Shown here in pieces: positions 34,238-42,591 of a stretch of 62,325 nucleotides of DNA. The stretch is from NCBI GenBank assembly GCA_024695935.1, contig JAILHH010000031.1, positions 1-62,325 of the forward strand. The letters run 5' to 3'. The stretch comes from Acetatifactor sp. (lineage in GTDB: Bacteria; Bacillota; Clostridia; Lachnospirales; Lachnospiraceae). Both the position numbers and the translations under genes were made by a program. How positions within the stretch are numbered: the first letter of the stretch is position 1; every line of letters starts with the position of its first letter. The notes beneath the pieces are model-generated. The model saw only the letters and a list, made by a program, of their open reading frames with translations, was not told the DNA's origin and did no database searches.

Positions 34238-35959
34238 ATGAAATTTTTGCTGGTCGGAATAAATGCAAAGTTCATACACACAAATCCCGCCATCAGGAGC
34301 CTGAAGGCCTATGCAGGCCCTGAATATGCGGAGCATATTGAGATTGCGGAATATACCATCAATCAGTACCCGAGGGATATTCTGGCAGATATCTATCGAA
34401 AAAGTCCGGATGTAATAGGTTTTTCCTGTTACATCTGGAATTTTGATGTTGTGAAGCTTTTGATAAAAGAGCTAAAGAAAGTTCTTCCCAATGCGGATAT
34501 CTGGCTGGGCGGGCCGGAGGTAAGTTATCATGCAGATGAAACCATGAGGCAGTTTCCCGAACTTTTGGGCATTATGGTGGGCGAGGGGGAGGAAACCTTC
34601 AAAAGCCTCATGAAGTGGTATCTTCATGACTGCAAAAACAGCCAGCTGCAGGATATAAAGGGACTACAGCTGCAGAACGGATTTACCGGTGTGGCAGAGT
34701 CTGTTGACATGGATTCCATCCCGTTTTTTTATTCTGACATGTCAGAGTACAAGGACAGGATCATATATTATGAATCCTCCAGAGGATGCCCTTACAGCTG
34801 CAGTTATTGCCTGTCAAGCGTGGAAAAGACATTGAGGTTTCGAAGCCTTCCGTTAGTAAAAAAGGAGCTTCAGTTTTTCCTGGATAAAAAGGTAAGGCAG
34901 GTAAAGTTCATAGACAGAACCTTTAACTGTGATCATGACCGGACCATGGAAATCTGGCGATATATTCACGAACACGACAATGGTGTCACAAATTTTCATT
35001 TTGAGATTGCCGCAGATATACTGAAAGAGGACGAACTGGATCTGTTAAAGGAGTTTCGCCCCGGGCTTGCTCAGCTTGAGATCGGTGTTCAGTCCACCAA
35101 CTTAATGACAATTGATGCCATAAACCGCAGAATGGATATCGACAAGCTTCGCAGGATCGTAGAGAGCGTAAAGGCAGGCAGGAATGTCCATGAGCACCTG
35201 GACCTTATCGTGGGACTGCCCTATGAAGACTATGATTCCTTCAAGAAGTCTTTTAATGATGTATATTCCATGGAGCCGGAGCAGCTTCAGATGGGATTTT
35301 TGAAAGTGTTGAAGGGCGCAAAGATGGAGGCAGATGCAGCAAAATACGGCATATGCTACAGTGATCAGCCTCCCTACGAAGTGCTTTTTACGGATTGGCT
35401 TAGCTACGGGGAAGTCCTTAAGCTAAAGCAGGTGGAGGAGATGGTTGAACTGTATTACAATTCCAACCAGTTCACCCACATGCTGCCTGCCATGGAGCAT
35501 ATCTTTGACTCTCCCTTTGACATGTTTGAGAAACTGGCTGAGTTTTATGATAAAAAGGGTTATTTTGTGGCTTCCCCCGCAAGGAGCTTCCGCTACAATG
35601 TGCTCTTAGAGTTTCTGTCGGAGCGGGACACGGAAAACACAGACTTTTACAGAAGCCTTGCATTATATGACATGTATCTCAGAGAGAATCTAAAGAGCAG
35701 GCCGGATTTCGCGGGAGATTTATCCGAGGATGAAAAGAGCAGAGTTAAGGCATTCTTTGAGATCGAGGAAAAGGAGCGGAAATACCTGCCGGGATATGCG
35801 GATTTTGACAGAAAGCAACTTCGAAGAAACGCACATCTGGAATTTTTCGCTTTTGATGTAAACAGCTCCGTTCCCATCAGGAAAGAGACGGCGATCCTCT
35901 TTGATTATTCGGAGAGAAATCCCCTTAATATGGAGGCAAGGACCATAGTGATCCGATAG
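34238..35959 (+). CDS. B12-binding-domain radical SAM protein, DUF4080 type, 573 aa
   Basis: The N-terminal 130 residues resemble a cobalamin-binding Rossmann domain (LLVGINAKFIHTNPAIRSL, DVIGFSCYIWN, WLGGPEVSY). The radical SAM domain follows with the cluster motif CPYSCSYC inside YESSRGCPYSCSYCLSSVEK, then VKFIDRTFNCD. The C-terminal 200 residues match the DUF4080 pattern. Cobalamin-dependent radical SAM enzymes often methylate unactivated carbons, but no substrate has been shown for this subfamily and I cannot infer one. It is coupled to the Fe-S aldo/keto reductase upstream. Confidence 0.88.
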   Translation: MKFLLVGINAKFIHTNPAIRSLKAYAGPEYAEHIEIAEYTINQYPRDILADIYRKSPDVIGFSCYIWNFDVVKLLIKELKKVLPNADIWLGGPEVSYHADETMRQFPELLGIMVGEGEETFKSLMKWYLHDCKNSQLQDIKGLQLQNGFTGVAESVDMDSIPFFYSDMSEYKDRIIYYESSRGCPYSCSYCLSSVEKTLRFRSLPLVKKELQFFLDKKVRQVKFIDRTFNCDHDRTMEIWRYIHEHDNGVTNFHFEIAADILKEDELDLLKEFRPGLAQLEIGVQSTNLMTIDAINRRMDIDKLRRIVESVKAGRNVHEHLDLIVGLPYEDYDSFKKSFNDVYSMEPEQLQMGFLKVLKGAKMEADAAKYGICYSDQPPYEVLFTDWLSYGEVLKLKQVEEMVELYYNSNQFTHMLPAMEHIFDSPFDMFEKLAEFYDKKGYFVASPARSFRYNVLLEFLSERDTENTDFYRSLALYDMYLRENLKSRPDFAGDLSEDEKSRVKAFFEIEEKERKYLPGYADFDRKQLRRNAHLEFFAFDVNSSVPIRKETAILFDYSERNPLNMEARTIVIR

Positions 35960-35971
35960 CTTAATTTTTTT

Positions 35972-36028
35972 GTCACATATGTGACCGCAAATGAAGAACA
36001 AAACGCCATCAAAATGAGTGACCGCAAA
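35972..36028 (+). repeat. 14-bp palindrome and two copies of GTGACCGCAAA
   Basis: GTCACATATGTGAC (35972-35985) is a perfect palindrome of the CRP/FNR style. Its right half begins GTGACCGCAAA (35981-35991), and the same 11 bases recur at 36018-36028. The group lies between the radical SAM gene and the exonuclease gene and may be an operator for the latter. Confidence 0.5.
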
Positions 36029-36107
36029 ATATAAAAAAGAGATCTGAGTCACAAAAGACGACTCAGGGGTGCGGACGGAGCGCGAAAGCGGCGTAAAAGA
36101 GGATAAA

Positions 36108-36815
36108 ATGACAGATTCGTATGTATCAATAGATCTGGAGACAACGGGGTTAAACCCAAAGCGAGACAAGATAACGGAGATAGGCGCAGTAAAGGTAATA
36201 AACGGTGTTGTGACGGAGAGATTTTCATCTCTGATAAACCCCGGAAGACCGCAGCCTGAATATGTGGCAAATATGACAGGGATCAAGGATGCGGAGCTTA
36301 TGGATGCGCCCTATATCGAGGAGGTATTTCCGAAACTGATCGAATTTTTGGAGGATCTGCCCCTGCTTGGTCACAGCATAATCTTTGATTATTCTTTTTT
36401 AAAAAAAGAAGCAGTCAATGAGAAAATAAAATTTGAAAAGCGCGGAATAGATACGCTAAAGATCGCCAGAAAATACCTGCCCGAATTAGAGCACAGAAGC
36501 CTTGGATTTCTGTGTGAGCTTTACGGGATCCCTCTGAATGCCCACAGAGCCATGGAGGATGCATATGCCACTCATCTGCTTTATCTGAAGCTTTCCGAAA
36601 AATTTGACGGGTCTGAGGAGAAGCTTTTTTTGCCGGGGCCTCTCATATTTAATGTGAAGAGAGATGTGCCCGCCACAACTCTGCAAAAAGAAAGGCTCAT
36701 CAAACTCTATGCAAAGCACCATCTGAAAATGGACTTTGACATCGAGAGGATAAGCCGTAGCGAGGCCAGCCGTATGACGGACATTATATTTTCCAGATAC
36801 GGGAGAAATGTTTAG
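36108..36815 (+). CDS. DEDDh 3'-5' exonuclease (DnaQ/PolC epsilon-like), 235 aa
   Basis: The DEDDh fold is complete: Exo I SIDLETTGLNP, Exo II GHSIIFDYSFL and Exo III HRAMEDAYATH. Such proteins remove nucleotides from 3' ends of DNA or RNA in proofreading or repair. The C-terminal 50 residues after the nuclease domain are not recognised. They include LQKERLIKLYAKHHLKMDFDI with a basic helical character, possibly nucleic-acid binding. The ATG at 36108 has GAGG 6 bases upstream; a longer in-frame start at 36069 lacks support. The gene stands alone behind the palindromic repeats. Confidence 0.88.
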   Translation: MTDSYVSIDLETTGLNPKRDKITEIGAVKVINGVVTERFSSLINPGRPQPEYVANMTGIKDAELMDAPYIEEVFPKLIEFLEDLPLLGHSIIFDYSFLKKEAVNEKIKFEKRGIDTLKIARKYLPELEHRSLGFLCELYGIPLNAHRAMEDAYATHLLYLKLSEKFDGSEEKLFLPGPLIFNVKRDVPATTLQKERLIKLYAKHHLKMDFDIERISRSEASRMTDIIFSRYGRNV

Positions 36816-36869
36816 CTCTCGCAAAATGTCTGCCGGGGCAGGCGTGGCAGCAGCGTGCACGTTTCCAAA

Positions 36870-36902
36870 CAAAAAGCCTGCCTTTAGGACCTGCGGCAGG
36901 CT
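36870..36902 (-). terminator. Terminator of the minus-strand gene at 36937-37551
   Basis: On the minus strand AGCCTGCC pairs with GGCAGGCT across a 12-base loop and is followed by TTTTT. It lies 35 bases after that gene's stop. Confidence 0.8.
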
Positions 36903-36936
36903 GATATGACGTGATAAAGGGAAGAACTATTTTTTA

Positions 36937-37551
36937 TCACAACTGGGGATAGTTATCCTTTAAGTGCTTTAATATTATCTTTTTGTTAGGAGATTTCAGG
37001 AGTTCGGCGCGGTAGATTAGTTTGTCTATGTCGCCAAACTCTTTTTTTTCAAAATAATAATTTGCAAGTTTGTCGTAGGTTGCGGTTATATCCGTTCCCG
37101 TGGAGACTGCATATTCCATGAGAAGAGATGCTTCTTTGCCATATCCTGCGGACATAAGTTTTTCTGCCCAGGCCTGGAGCGTTCTTACAAGGACCGTGTA
37201 ATTTGAGTCATACTCAGACAGCTCCGGGAGATTGCCCGCACCGTATTCAAGCTTTAAGTCGGTGTTTGACATGCCTGAAAAATTAACCACCTTTTTCCCC
37301 GTGAGCTCACTCAACACATCGATATAATCCATAATATCGGCATCGTCGTTTAACAGGTGGGTTGGGAACTGCTCCAGAGGGATGTTTATATAATCCAGAC
37401 CGTCCAGGCTTTTCTTGCGGACCATATTGCTTTTTGCCTCCCGGTCCCAAAAGTCTCTGTCGATGGACTCGGCCTTTTTGGCCTGGCGTTTTATTGCCAC
37501 CATCAGCGCAATGGACAAGACGATTAAACTTGCCAAAATAGTGAAATTCAT
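36937..37551 (-). CDS. Membrane-anchored TPR-like hypothetical protein, 204 aa
   Basis: One N-terminal transmembrane helix (residues about 3-20) is followed by a charged stretch and a helical cytoplasmic domain. The C-terminal half, from SELSEYDSNYTVLVRTLQAWAE-like residues to the end, reads as three to four helical hairpins (LMEYAVSTGTDITATYDKLANYYFEKKEF), suggestive of degenerate TPR repeats. I do not know a family function. The ATG at 37551 has AAAGGAT 9 bases upstream. Its start codon is only 47 bases from that of the divergent 34-residue peptide gene. Confidence 0.72.
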   Translation of the reverse strand: MNFTILASLIVLSIALMVAIKRQAKKAESIDRDFWDREAKSNMVRKKSLDGLDYINIPLEQFPTHLLNDDADIMDYIDVLSELTGKKVVNFSGMSNTDLKLEYGAGNLPELSEYDSNYTVLVRTLQAWAEKLMSAGYGKEASLLMEYAVSTGTDITATYDKLANYYFEKKEFGDIDKLIYRAELLKSPNKKIILKHLKDNYPQL

Positions 37552-37598
37552 ATATAATATCCTTTCAGAGTTTTTTGTATGAAAAGAGGATTTAAGCC

Positions 37599-37703
37599 AT
37601 GATGAACATGAATAGCAAAAAATCAAAACGCATCTTTTCAGGAATCATCGTTCTGATAATCGTATTTGCGATGCTACTTTCAACTGTAGCATATTTCGCA
37701 TAG
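37599..37703 (+). CDS. 34-residue membrane peptide
   Basis: A very short ORF beginning MMNMNSKKSKRIFSG, followed by a single hydrophobic helix rich in I, V, L, F and A and ending YFA. The pattern of a basic N-terminus plus one helix resembles small stress-associated membrane peptides of Firmicutes (Prli42/DUF4044-like), but the match is to pattern only. GAGGAT lies 9 bases before the first ATG. It is divergent from the TPR-like gene and precedes the VanW gene by 73 bases. Confidence 0.55.
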   Translation: MMNMNSKKSKRIFSGIIVLIIVFAMLLSTVAYFA

Positions 37704-37776
37704 CAATTCAATTGATGTGACATATTGAAGCGGGATGAGATGATTCATCCCATGATAGTTTTGGAAAGGCTTTTAT

Positions 37777-39207
37777 ATGAAAAAGTTATTGTGGTTGACC
37801 GCCTGTATGTTTGCGATGCTTTTTGTGGCAATGCCTGTAAAAGCTGCCGCATCGGACACCATACTTGACGGAGTATATGCCGGTGAAATTTCGCTTTCCG
37901 GCATGACCGAAGATGAGGCAGAGGCCTCCATCACTGAATATGTGGATTCCCTCAGAGAAAAGCAGATCACATTTATTGCCGCCGGGGATCACACAGTGAC
38001 AGTTACAGCGGATGAACTTGGAATCGGCTGGGCAAACACTCAGATCGTAAAAGAGGCAGCAGGTCTTGGAAAAGAGGGCAATGTCATCGCCAGATACAAG
38101 GCCATAAAAGATTTAAAGCATGAGAGCAAGGTTTATCCCATCGAGCTGTCTTTTGATGTACAGCTCATAAACGATGTGCTTGTAAACAGCTGCGCAAAAT
38201 ATGACATAAAGGCAAAGAATCTCTCCCTCGTCAGAGAAAACGGTGAGTTTAGCATAGTGGAAGGCCAGATAGGATACTCCATGGATGCGGAGAATTCCAT
38301 CGATGAGGTTGAGACCTTCCTCACCACAAAATGGGACGGAAATGATTGCGAGATACCTCTTGTGATCAGGGAAGAGGATCCCAAGGGATCAAAGGAAGAA
38401 CTGGCAAATGTGCAGGATCTTCTCGGAACATTTACAACTTCTTATGCAACTTCCGGTTATGCCAGAAGTGCAAATGTGGCAAACGGCTGTGCCTTGATAA
38501 ACGGAACGACTCTCTATCCAGGAGAGGAGTTTTCTACATACGAGACCGTGTCTCCTTTTTCGGAGGCAAACGGCTATTACATGGCGGGATCCTATGTTAA
38601 CGGAAAAGTAGTGGACAGCCTGGGCGGAGGAATCTGTCAGGTTTCAACAACTCTTTACAATGCGGTGCTTTTATCGGAGCTTGAGGTTACTGAGAGGCAC
38701 AATCATTCCATGATCGTAACCTACGTGTCACCCTCATCGGATGCGGCCATTGCAGAGAGCTCGGGCAAGGATTTCAAATTTGTAAACAGTTCGGATTATC
38801 CTATTTATATTGAGGGATACGTGTCAAACAAGCACATCACCTTCAATGTTTACGGCAAAGAGACCAGACCTTCATCTCACGAAGTAAAATATGAGAGTGA
38901 GGTTTTGGAGAGGATCGAGCCTCAAAGTGACAATATCTATGCGGATGCGAGTCAACCCCTGGGATATGTTGCCACAGAGAGCGCTCACATCGGATACAAG
39001 GCAAGACTTTGGAAAGTGGTATACGAGGACGGCGAGGAGGTTTCCAGGGAGCAGGTTAACTCCAGTAATTACAAGATGTCTCCCCGAAGCGCTACCGTGG
39101 GTGTGGCAACGGAAAACCCTGATGCCTACAACGAGATCATGGCGGCAATCGGTACCGGCAGCATCGATCACGTGCGAAACGTTCTGTCCATCATAACCAC
39201 CTGGTAA
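37777..39207 (+). CDS. Secreted VanW-family protein with PG-binding-like and G5-like regions, 476 aa
   Basis: A signal peptide ends at about residue 25 (MPVKAAASD). A first region carries the VYAGEISLSGMTEDEA pattern of PG_binding_4-type repeats. The VanW domain (about 215-375) includes FSTYETVSPFSEANGY, DSLGGGICQVSTTLYNA and RHNHSMIVTYV. The C-terminal 100 residues (VLERIEPQ, GYKARLWKVVYEDGEEV) resemble a G5 domain, a sugar/cell-wall-binding module. VanW itself has no proven activity; surface localisation and cell-wall interaction are inferred. It starts a dense five-gene run with a PurM-like protein 17 bases downstream. Confidence 0.9.
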   Translation: MKKLLWLTACMFAMLFVAMPVKAAASDTILDGVYAGEISLSGMTEDEAEASITEYVDSLREKQITFIAAGDHTVTVTADELGIGWANTQIVKEAAGLGKEGNVIARYKAIKDLKHESKVYPIELSFDVQLINDVLVNSCAKYDIKAKNLSLVRENGEFSIVEGQIGYSMDAENSIDEVETFLTTKWDGNDCEIPLVIREEDPKGSKEELANVQDLLGTFTTSYATSGYARSANVANGCALINGTTLYPGEEFSTYETVSPFSEANGYYMAGSYVNGKVVDSLGGGICQVSTTLYNAVLLSELEVTERHNHSMIVTYVSPSSDAAIAESSGKDFKFVNSSDYPIYIEGYVSNKHITFNVYGKETRPSSHEVKYESEVLERIEPQSDNIYADASQPLGYVATESAHIGYKARLWKVVYEDGEEVSREQVNSSNYKMSPRSATVGVATENPDAYNEIMAAIGTGSIDHVRNVLSIITTW

Positions 39208-39224
39208 TAAGACAAAGGAAGAAA

Positions 39225-40229
39225 ATGATGAACCCCGGAAAGATAAACGGAAACGTCCTTAAACGTTCTGTTCTCAGACAGGTAAAAAAGAATAAAATAA
39301 ATCAATCTTTATTAAACGGCGCAGGCATAGGGGAAGACTGCGCTGTTTTTTCGTCTTTCGGGGATAAATATACTCTTTCCTGCATGCAGGAAGGAGAGAT
39401 TTTAACATTATCGGGTACGGGATTCGGATCCGTATCTCATTTGATATTAAAAGGTATCAACAATCTGGCGGCCTGTGGCGGCCGGGTAAAAAACATATCC
39501 ATGACCCTGCTCTTACCGGAGGACGCCGAGGAAGAAACGCTAAAGACTATCGTGGAGCAGGCTTCTGTTTTTGCCGAGGAAAAAGGCATTTCATTTATCG
39601 GCGGTCAGACCAGAGTCCTTAACAGCATAAGTATTCCCATAGCGGTGTTAAACTTTTTTGGAGTGGCAGACAGGATATATGATGCGGCCGCGGTGAAGCC
39701 CGGTATGGACATAGTGCTCAGCAAGTACATCGGCCTTGAGGGCACGGCGTATCTTGCAAGGACTGAGCGGGAGGAACTGCTGTTACGCTATCCGGCATAT
39801 CTGGTGAATGAGGCGGAGAGCTTTGAAGGTTATTATTCCATAGAGTCGGAGGCTGCAATAGCGGGAATGTCCGACGTGGTGCTGATGCATGATGTTTCAG
39901 AGGGCGGCATTTTTGCAGGAATCTGGGAGATTGCGGAAAAAGCTGACGTTGGACTTAAAATCGACATGAAAAGGCTTCCTCTTCGTCAGGAGACGGTTGA
40001 AGTGTGCGAGAGATTGTCAAAAAACCCCTATGAGCTCATGAGCGGCGGTTGCCTTATCATGATAGCAAATGACGGGGAAGCGCTGGCGGATGCCATACGG
40101 CAAAAGGGCATAACTGCAAATGTGGTCGGCAAGATCACAGACGACAACGCGAGGATCTTTGTAAACGACGAGGAAGTAAGGTATCTGGACAGACCCCATG
40201 TGGATGCGCTGTTTGCAGATGCGGAATAA
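39225..40229 (+). CDS. AIR-synthase/PurM-like (HypE/ThiL superfamily) protein, 334 aa
   Basis: The PurM superfamily comprises ATP-dependent enzymes such as PurM, PurL, ThiL, SelD and HypE. The N-terminal half has GAGIGEDCAVF, a typical acidic nucleotide-binding start. The C-terminal half has MHDVSEGGIFAGIWEIAE, matching the conserved HDVSEGG block, and NPYELMSGGCLIMI. Specific substrate residues for any named member are not evident. It is sandwiched between VanW and an Lrp-type regulator with gaps of about 20 bases. ATG codons at 39225 and 39228 are equally possible, after AAAGGAAG. Confidence 0.85.
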   Translation: MMNPGKINGNVLKRSVLRQVKKNKINQSLLNGAGIGEDCAVFSSFGDKYTLSCMQEGEILTLSGTGFGSVSHLILKGINNLAACGGRVKNISMTLLLPEDAEEETLKTIVEQASVFAEEKGISFIGGQTRVLNSISIPIAVLNFFGVADRIYDAAAVKPGMDIVLSKYIGLEGTAYLARTEREELLLRYPAYLVNEAESFEGYYSIESEAAIAGMSDVVLMHDVSEGGIFAGIWEIAEKADVGLKIDMKRLPLRQETVEVCERLSKNPYELMSGGCLIMIANDGEALADAIRQKGITANVVGKITDDNARIFVNDEEVRYLDRPHVDALFADAE

Positions 40230-40250
40230 TATAGATAAGGGAGAAAAATT

Positions 40251-40730
40251 ATGAGAGAAGAATTACTTAGAATCATTGAAAAAAACGGACGTATAGACTT
40301 AAAGGAGCTGGCAGTTCTCCTTGGCGTACAGGAGATCGATGTGGTAAATGAACTCCAAAAGCTGGAGGAGGAAGGCATCATCTGCGGATATCACACCATG
40401 ATCAACTGGGAGCTTACAGACATTGACAAGGTCACAGCTCTCATTGAAGTGAGGGTGACACCCCAGAGAGGTCAGGGATTTGACACCATCGCAGAGAGGA
40501 TCTTTCAGTATCCCGAGGTTACAAGCGTGTATCTGATCTCCGGAGGATATGACCTGATGGTGATCCTGGAGGGAAAATCCCTGAGAGAAGTAAGCGGTTT
40601 TGTGTCAAACAAGCTTTCCACAATGGATACCGTACTCAGCACCGCTACTCATTTTATCTTAAAAAAATACAAAGATCACGGCACGATCTTTGGACCCAAA
40701 AAGCAGGATGAAAGGGAGATGATGGCATGA
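40251..40730 (+). CDS. Lrp/AsnC-family transcriptional regulator, 159 aa
   Basis: An N-terminal winged helix (residues 1-55, DLKELAVLLGVQEIDVVNELQKLEEEG) is joined to an AsnC/RAM ligand-binding domain (about 65-145) with VYLISGGYDLMVILEG, which in the family binds amino acids. It overlaps the aminotransferase gene by 4 bases (ATGA), so it very likely regulates that gene or its own operon in response to an amino acid. A good GGGAG site precedes the ATG. Confidence 0.93.
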   Translation: MREELLRIIEKNGRIDLKELAVLLGVQEIDVVNELQKLEEEGIICGYHTMINWELTDIDKVTALIEVRVTPQRGQGFDTIAERIFQYPEVTSVYLISGGYDLMVILEGKSLREVSGFVSNKLSTMDTVLSTATHFILKKYKDHGTIFGPKKQDEREMMA

Positions 40731-41899
40731 GAAATCCCTTATCAGATACAATTGTTTCAATAAAGCCATCCGGCATCAGAAAATTTTTTGATATTGTAAG
40801 TGAGATGAAGGATGCCATATCTCTTGGTGTGGGGGAGCCTGATTTTGATACACCCTGGCACATCAGAGATGAGGGCATTTATTCCCTGGAAAAGGGAAAG
40901 ACCTTTTATACATCAAACTCAGGTCTCATGGAACTTAGAAAAGAGATCTGCAATTATATCGACAGGACCCAGGGCGTAAAATACGATCCGGCAAAGGAAG
41001 TCATCGTGACGGTCGGAGGTTCCGAGGCCATTGACATAGGATTGAGAGCCATGTTAAACCCCGGGGACGAGGTGCTGATCCCTCAGCCCAGCTATGTTTC
41101 CTATGAACCCTGCACCATCCTGGCGGGAGGAAAGCCCGTTATCATCAACTTAAAGGCTGAAAATGACTTCAGATTAACGGCTCGTGAGATCGAGGAGGCA
41201 GTAACGGAAAAGACAAAGGTCCTTATCCTGCCCTTCCCCAACAATCCCACCGGTGCCATCATGGAAAAAAAGGATCTGGAGGCTATTGCAGAAGTGATCT
41301 TAAAGCACGATCTCATAGTTTTAAGCGACGAGATCTATGCAGAGCTTACATACAACGGAAAGCACGTATCCATCGCATCCCTTCCCGGCATGCAGGAGAG
41401 GACCGTACTTATTAACGGATTCTCAAAAGCATATGCCATGACAGGATGGAGACTCGGATATGCGTGCGGTCCCGAGGCGATCATCAAACAGATGACAAAG
41501 ATCCATCAGTTTGCCATTATGTGTGCACCCACCACAGCTCAGTACGCCGCAGTCGAAGCTTTGAAAAACGGAGACGGAGACGTGGCAGAGATGAGGGAAG
41601 CATACAATCAGAGACGTAGATTTTTGATGAACGCCTTCAAGGAAATGGGTATCGAGTGCTTTGAACCCTACGGAGCTTTTTATGTATTCCCCTGTATAAA
41701 GGAATTTGGCATGACAAGCGATGAGTTTGCCACCAGATTTTTGGAGGAAGAAAAAGTTGCCGCAGTTCCGGGAACAGCTTTTGGCGACAGCGGCGAAGGG
41801 TATCTGAGAATTTCCTATGCTTACTCCATCGAGCGGTTAAAAGAAGCCATGGAGAGGCTTAACAGATTTGTGACCAGACTCAGAAGCGAGCAAAAATAA
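40727..41899 (+). CDS. Class I/II PLP-dependent aminotransferase (PatA/AspC-like), 390 aa
   Basis: A fold-type I aminotransferase. The PLP lysine is Lys234 in FSKAYAMTGWRLGY. PNNPTGA and SDEIYAEL supply the PLP-ring and Asp contacts, and the carboxylate-binding Arg is in GYLRISYAYS. It is similar in length and motifs to the 1-gamma Asp/aromatic aminotransferases often paired with Lrp regulators in Firmicutes. It would exchange amino groups between an amino acid and 2-oxoglutarate or pyruvate. It is translationally coupled to the Lrp gene. Confidence 0.94.
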   Translation: MRNPLSDTIVSIKPSGIRKFFDIVSEMKDAISLGVGEPDFDTPWHIRDEGIYSLEKGKTFYTSNSGLMELRKEICNYIDRTQGVKYDPAKEVIVTVGGSEAIDIGLRAMLNPGDEVLIPQPSYVSYEPCTILAGGKPVIINLKAENDFRLTAREIEEAVTEKTKVLILPFPNNPTGAIMEKKDLEAIAEVILKHDLIVLSDEIYAELTYNGKHVSIASLPGMQERTVLINGFSKAYAMTGWRLGYACGPEAIIKQMTKIHQFAIMCAPTTAQYAAVEALKNGDGDVAEMREAYNQRRRFLMNAFKEMGIECFEPYGAFYVFPCIKEFGMTSDEFATRFLEEEKVAAVPGTAFGDSGEGYLRISYAYSIERLKEAMERLNRFVTRLRSEQK

Positions 41900-41935
41900 A
41901 AATAAGCAAGAAACTAATTTGTTGGATCACCCACT

Positions 41936-41961
41936 GCGGCAGTGTCTGAAAGCACTGCCGC
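41936..41961 (+). other. Strong hairpin without U-tract before trmL
   Basis: GCGGCAGTG pairs perfectly with CACTGCCGC across an 8-base loop. It is followed by AAAATT, so it is not a standard terminator on the plus strand, although the minus strand would read TTTT before the stem. It lies 23 bases before the trmL ATG and may be an mRNA processing or stability element. Confidence 0.6.
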
Positions 41962-41983
41962 AAAATTGGGTAAAGAGGTAATC

Positions 41984-42478
41984 ATGCATATAGTATTACA
42001 TCAACCGGAGATTCCGGATAATACGGGTAACATCGGCAGGACCTGCGTGGCAACAGGCACAAGCCTGCATCTCATAGAACCACTTGGCTTTCACCTGGAC
42101 GAAAAGAGGATCAAGAGAGCCGGCATGGATTATTGGGAGAAACTGGATCTCCACAGATATATGAATTATGAAGAGTTTTTGGCCTCGCACCCCGGAGCAA
42201 AGGTGTGGATGGCCACCACAAAAGCCCATAAAAGCTACACAGAGGCAGATTTTGGGCCGGATGATTTTATCATGTTTGGAAAGGAAAGCGCAGGCATCCC
42301 GGAGGAGATACTGGTGGAGAATGAAGAAAACTGCATCAGGATCCCCATGAAAGAGGAGATCAGAAGCCTAAACCTGGCAAACTCTGTTGCCATCGTTCTC
42401 TATGAAGCCTTAAGACAGAATGAATTCTGCGGCATGGAGACCGAAGGGCAGCTCCACAGGTTACATTGGAAGGAATAA
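41984..42478 (+). CDS. trmL: tRNA (cytidine(34)-2'-O)-methyltransferase TrmL, 164 aa
   Basis: A SPOUT-class methyltransferase that methylates the wobble ribose of tRNA-Leu isoacceptors. It begins MHIVLHQPEIPDNTGNIGRTC (the NTGNIGR motif I), then FGKESAGIPEE (motif II), and IPMKEEIRSLNLANSVAIVLYE (motif III with the trefoil-knot SAM site). Length is typical. The ATG at 41984 has AAAGAGG 6 bases upstream; the in-frame extension from 41942 runs through the hairpin and is rejected. Confidence 0.96.
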   Translation: MHIVLHQPEIPDNTGNIGRTCVATGTSLHLIEPLGFHLDEKRIKRAGMDYWEKLDLHRYMNYEEFLASHPGAKVWMATTKAHKSYTEADFGPDDFIMFGKESAGIPEEILVENEENCIRIPMKEEIRSLNLANSVAIVLYEALRQNEFCGMETEGQLHRLHWKE

Positions 42479-42483
42479 TGAGT

Positions 42484-42571
42484 GTTCACAATTTGTTCAC
42501 AATTAGAACACTTTTCCGTGACATATAACATCTACAATACTGTAGGATGAAAAAGGCGGGGTAGCGCCTTT
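42484..42571 (+). promoter_or_regulatory. Tandem GTTCACAATT repeats and hairpin upstream of the Gld-type operon
   Basis: GTTCACAATT occurs twice in tandem (42484-42493 and 42495-42504) with an 11-base period, one helical turn, suggesting cooperative binding of a regulator. TATAAC and TACAAT boxes (42524-42538) follow. A hairpin AAAGGCG/CGCCTTT (42552-42571) lies just before the ribosome site of the ABC gene. Confidence 0.45.
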
Positions 42572-42591
42572 ATGAATTTGGGAGGCAAATT

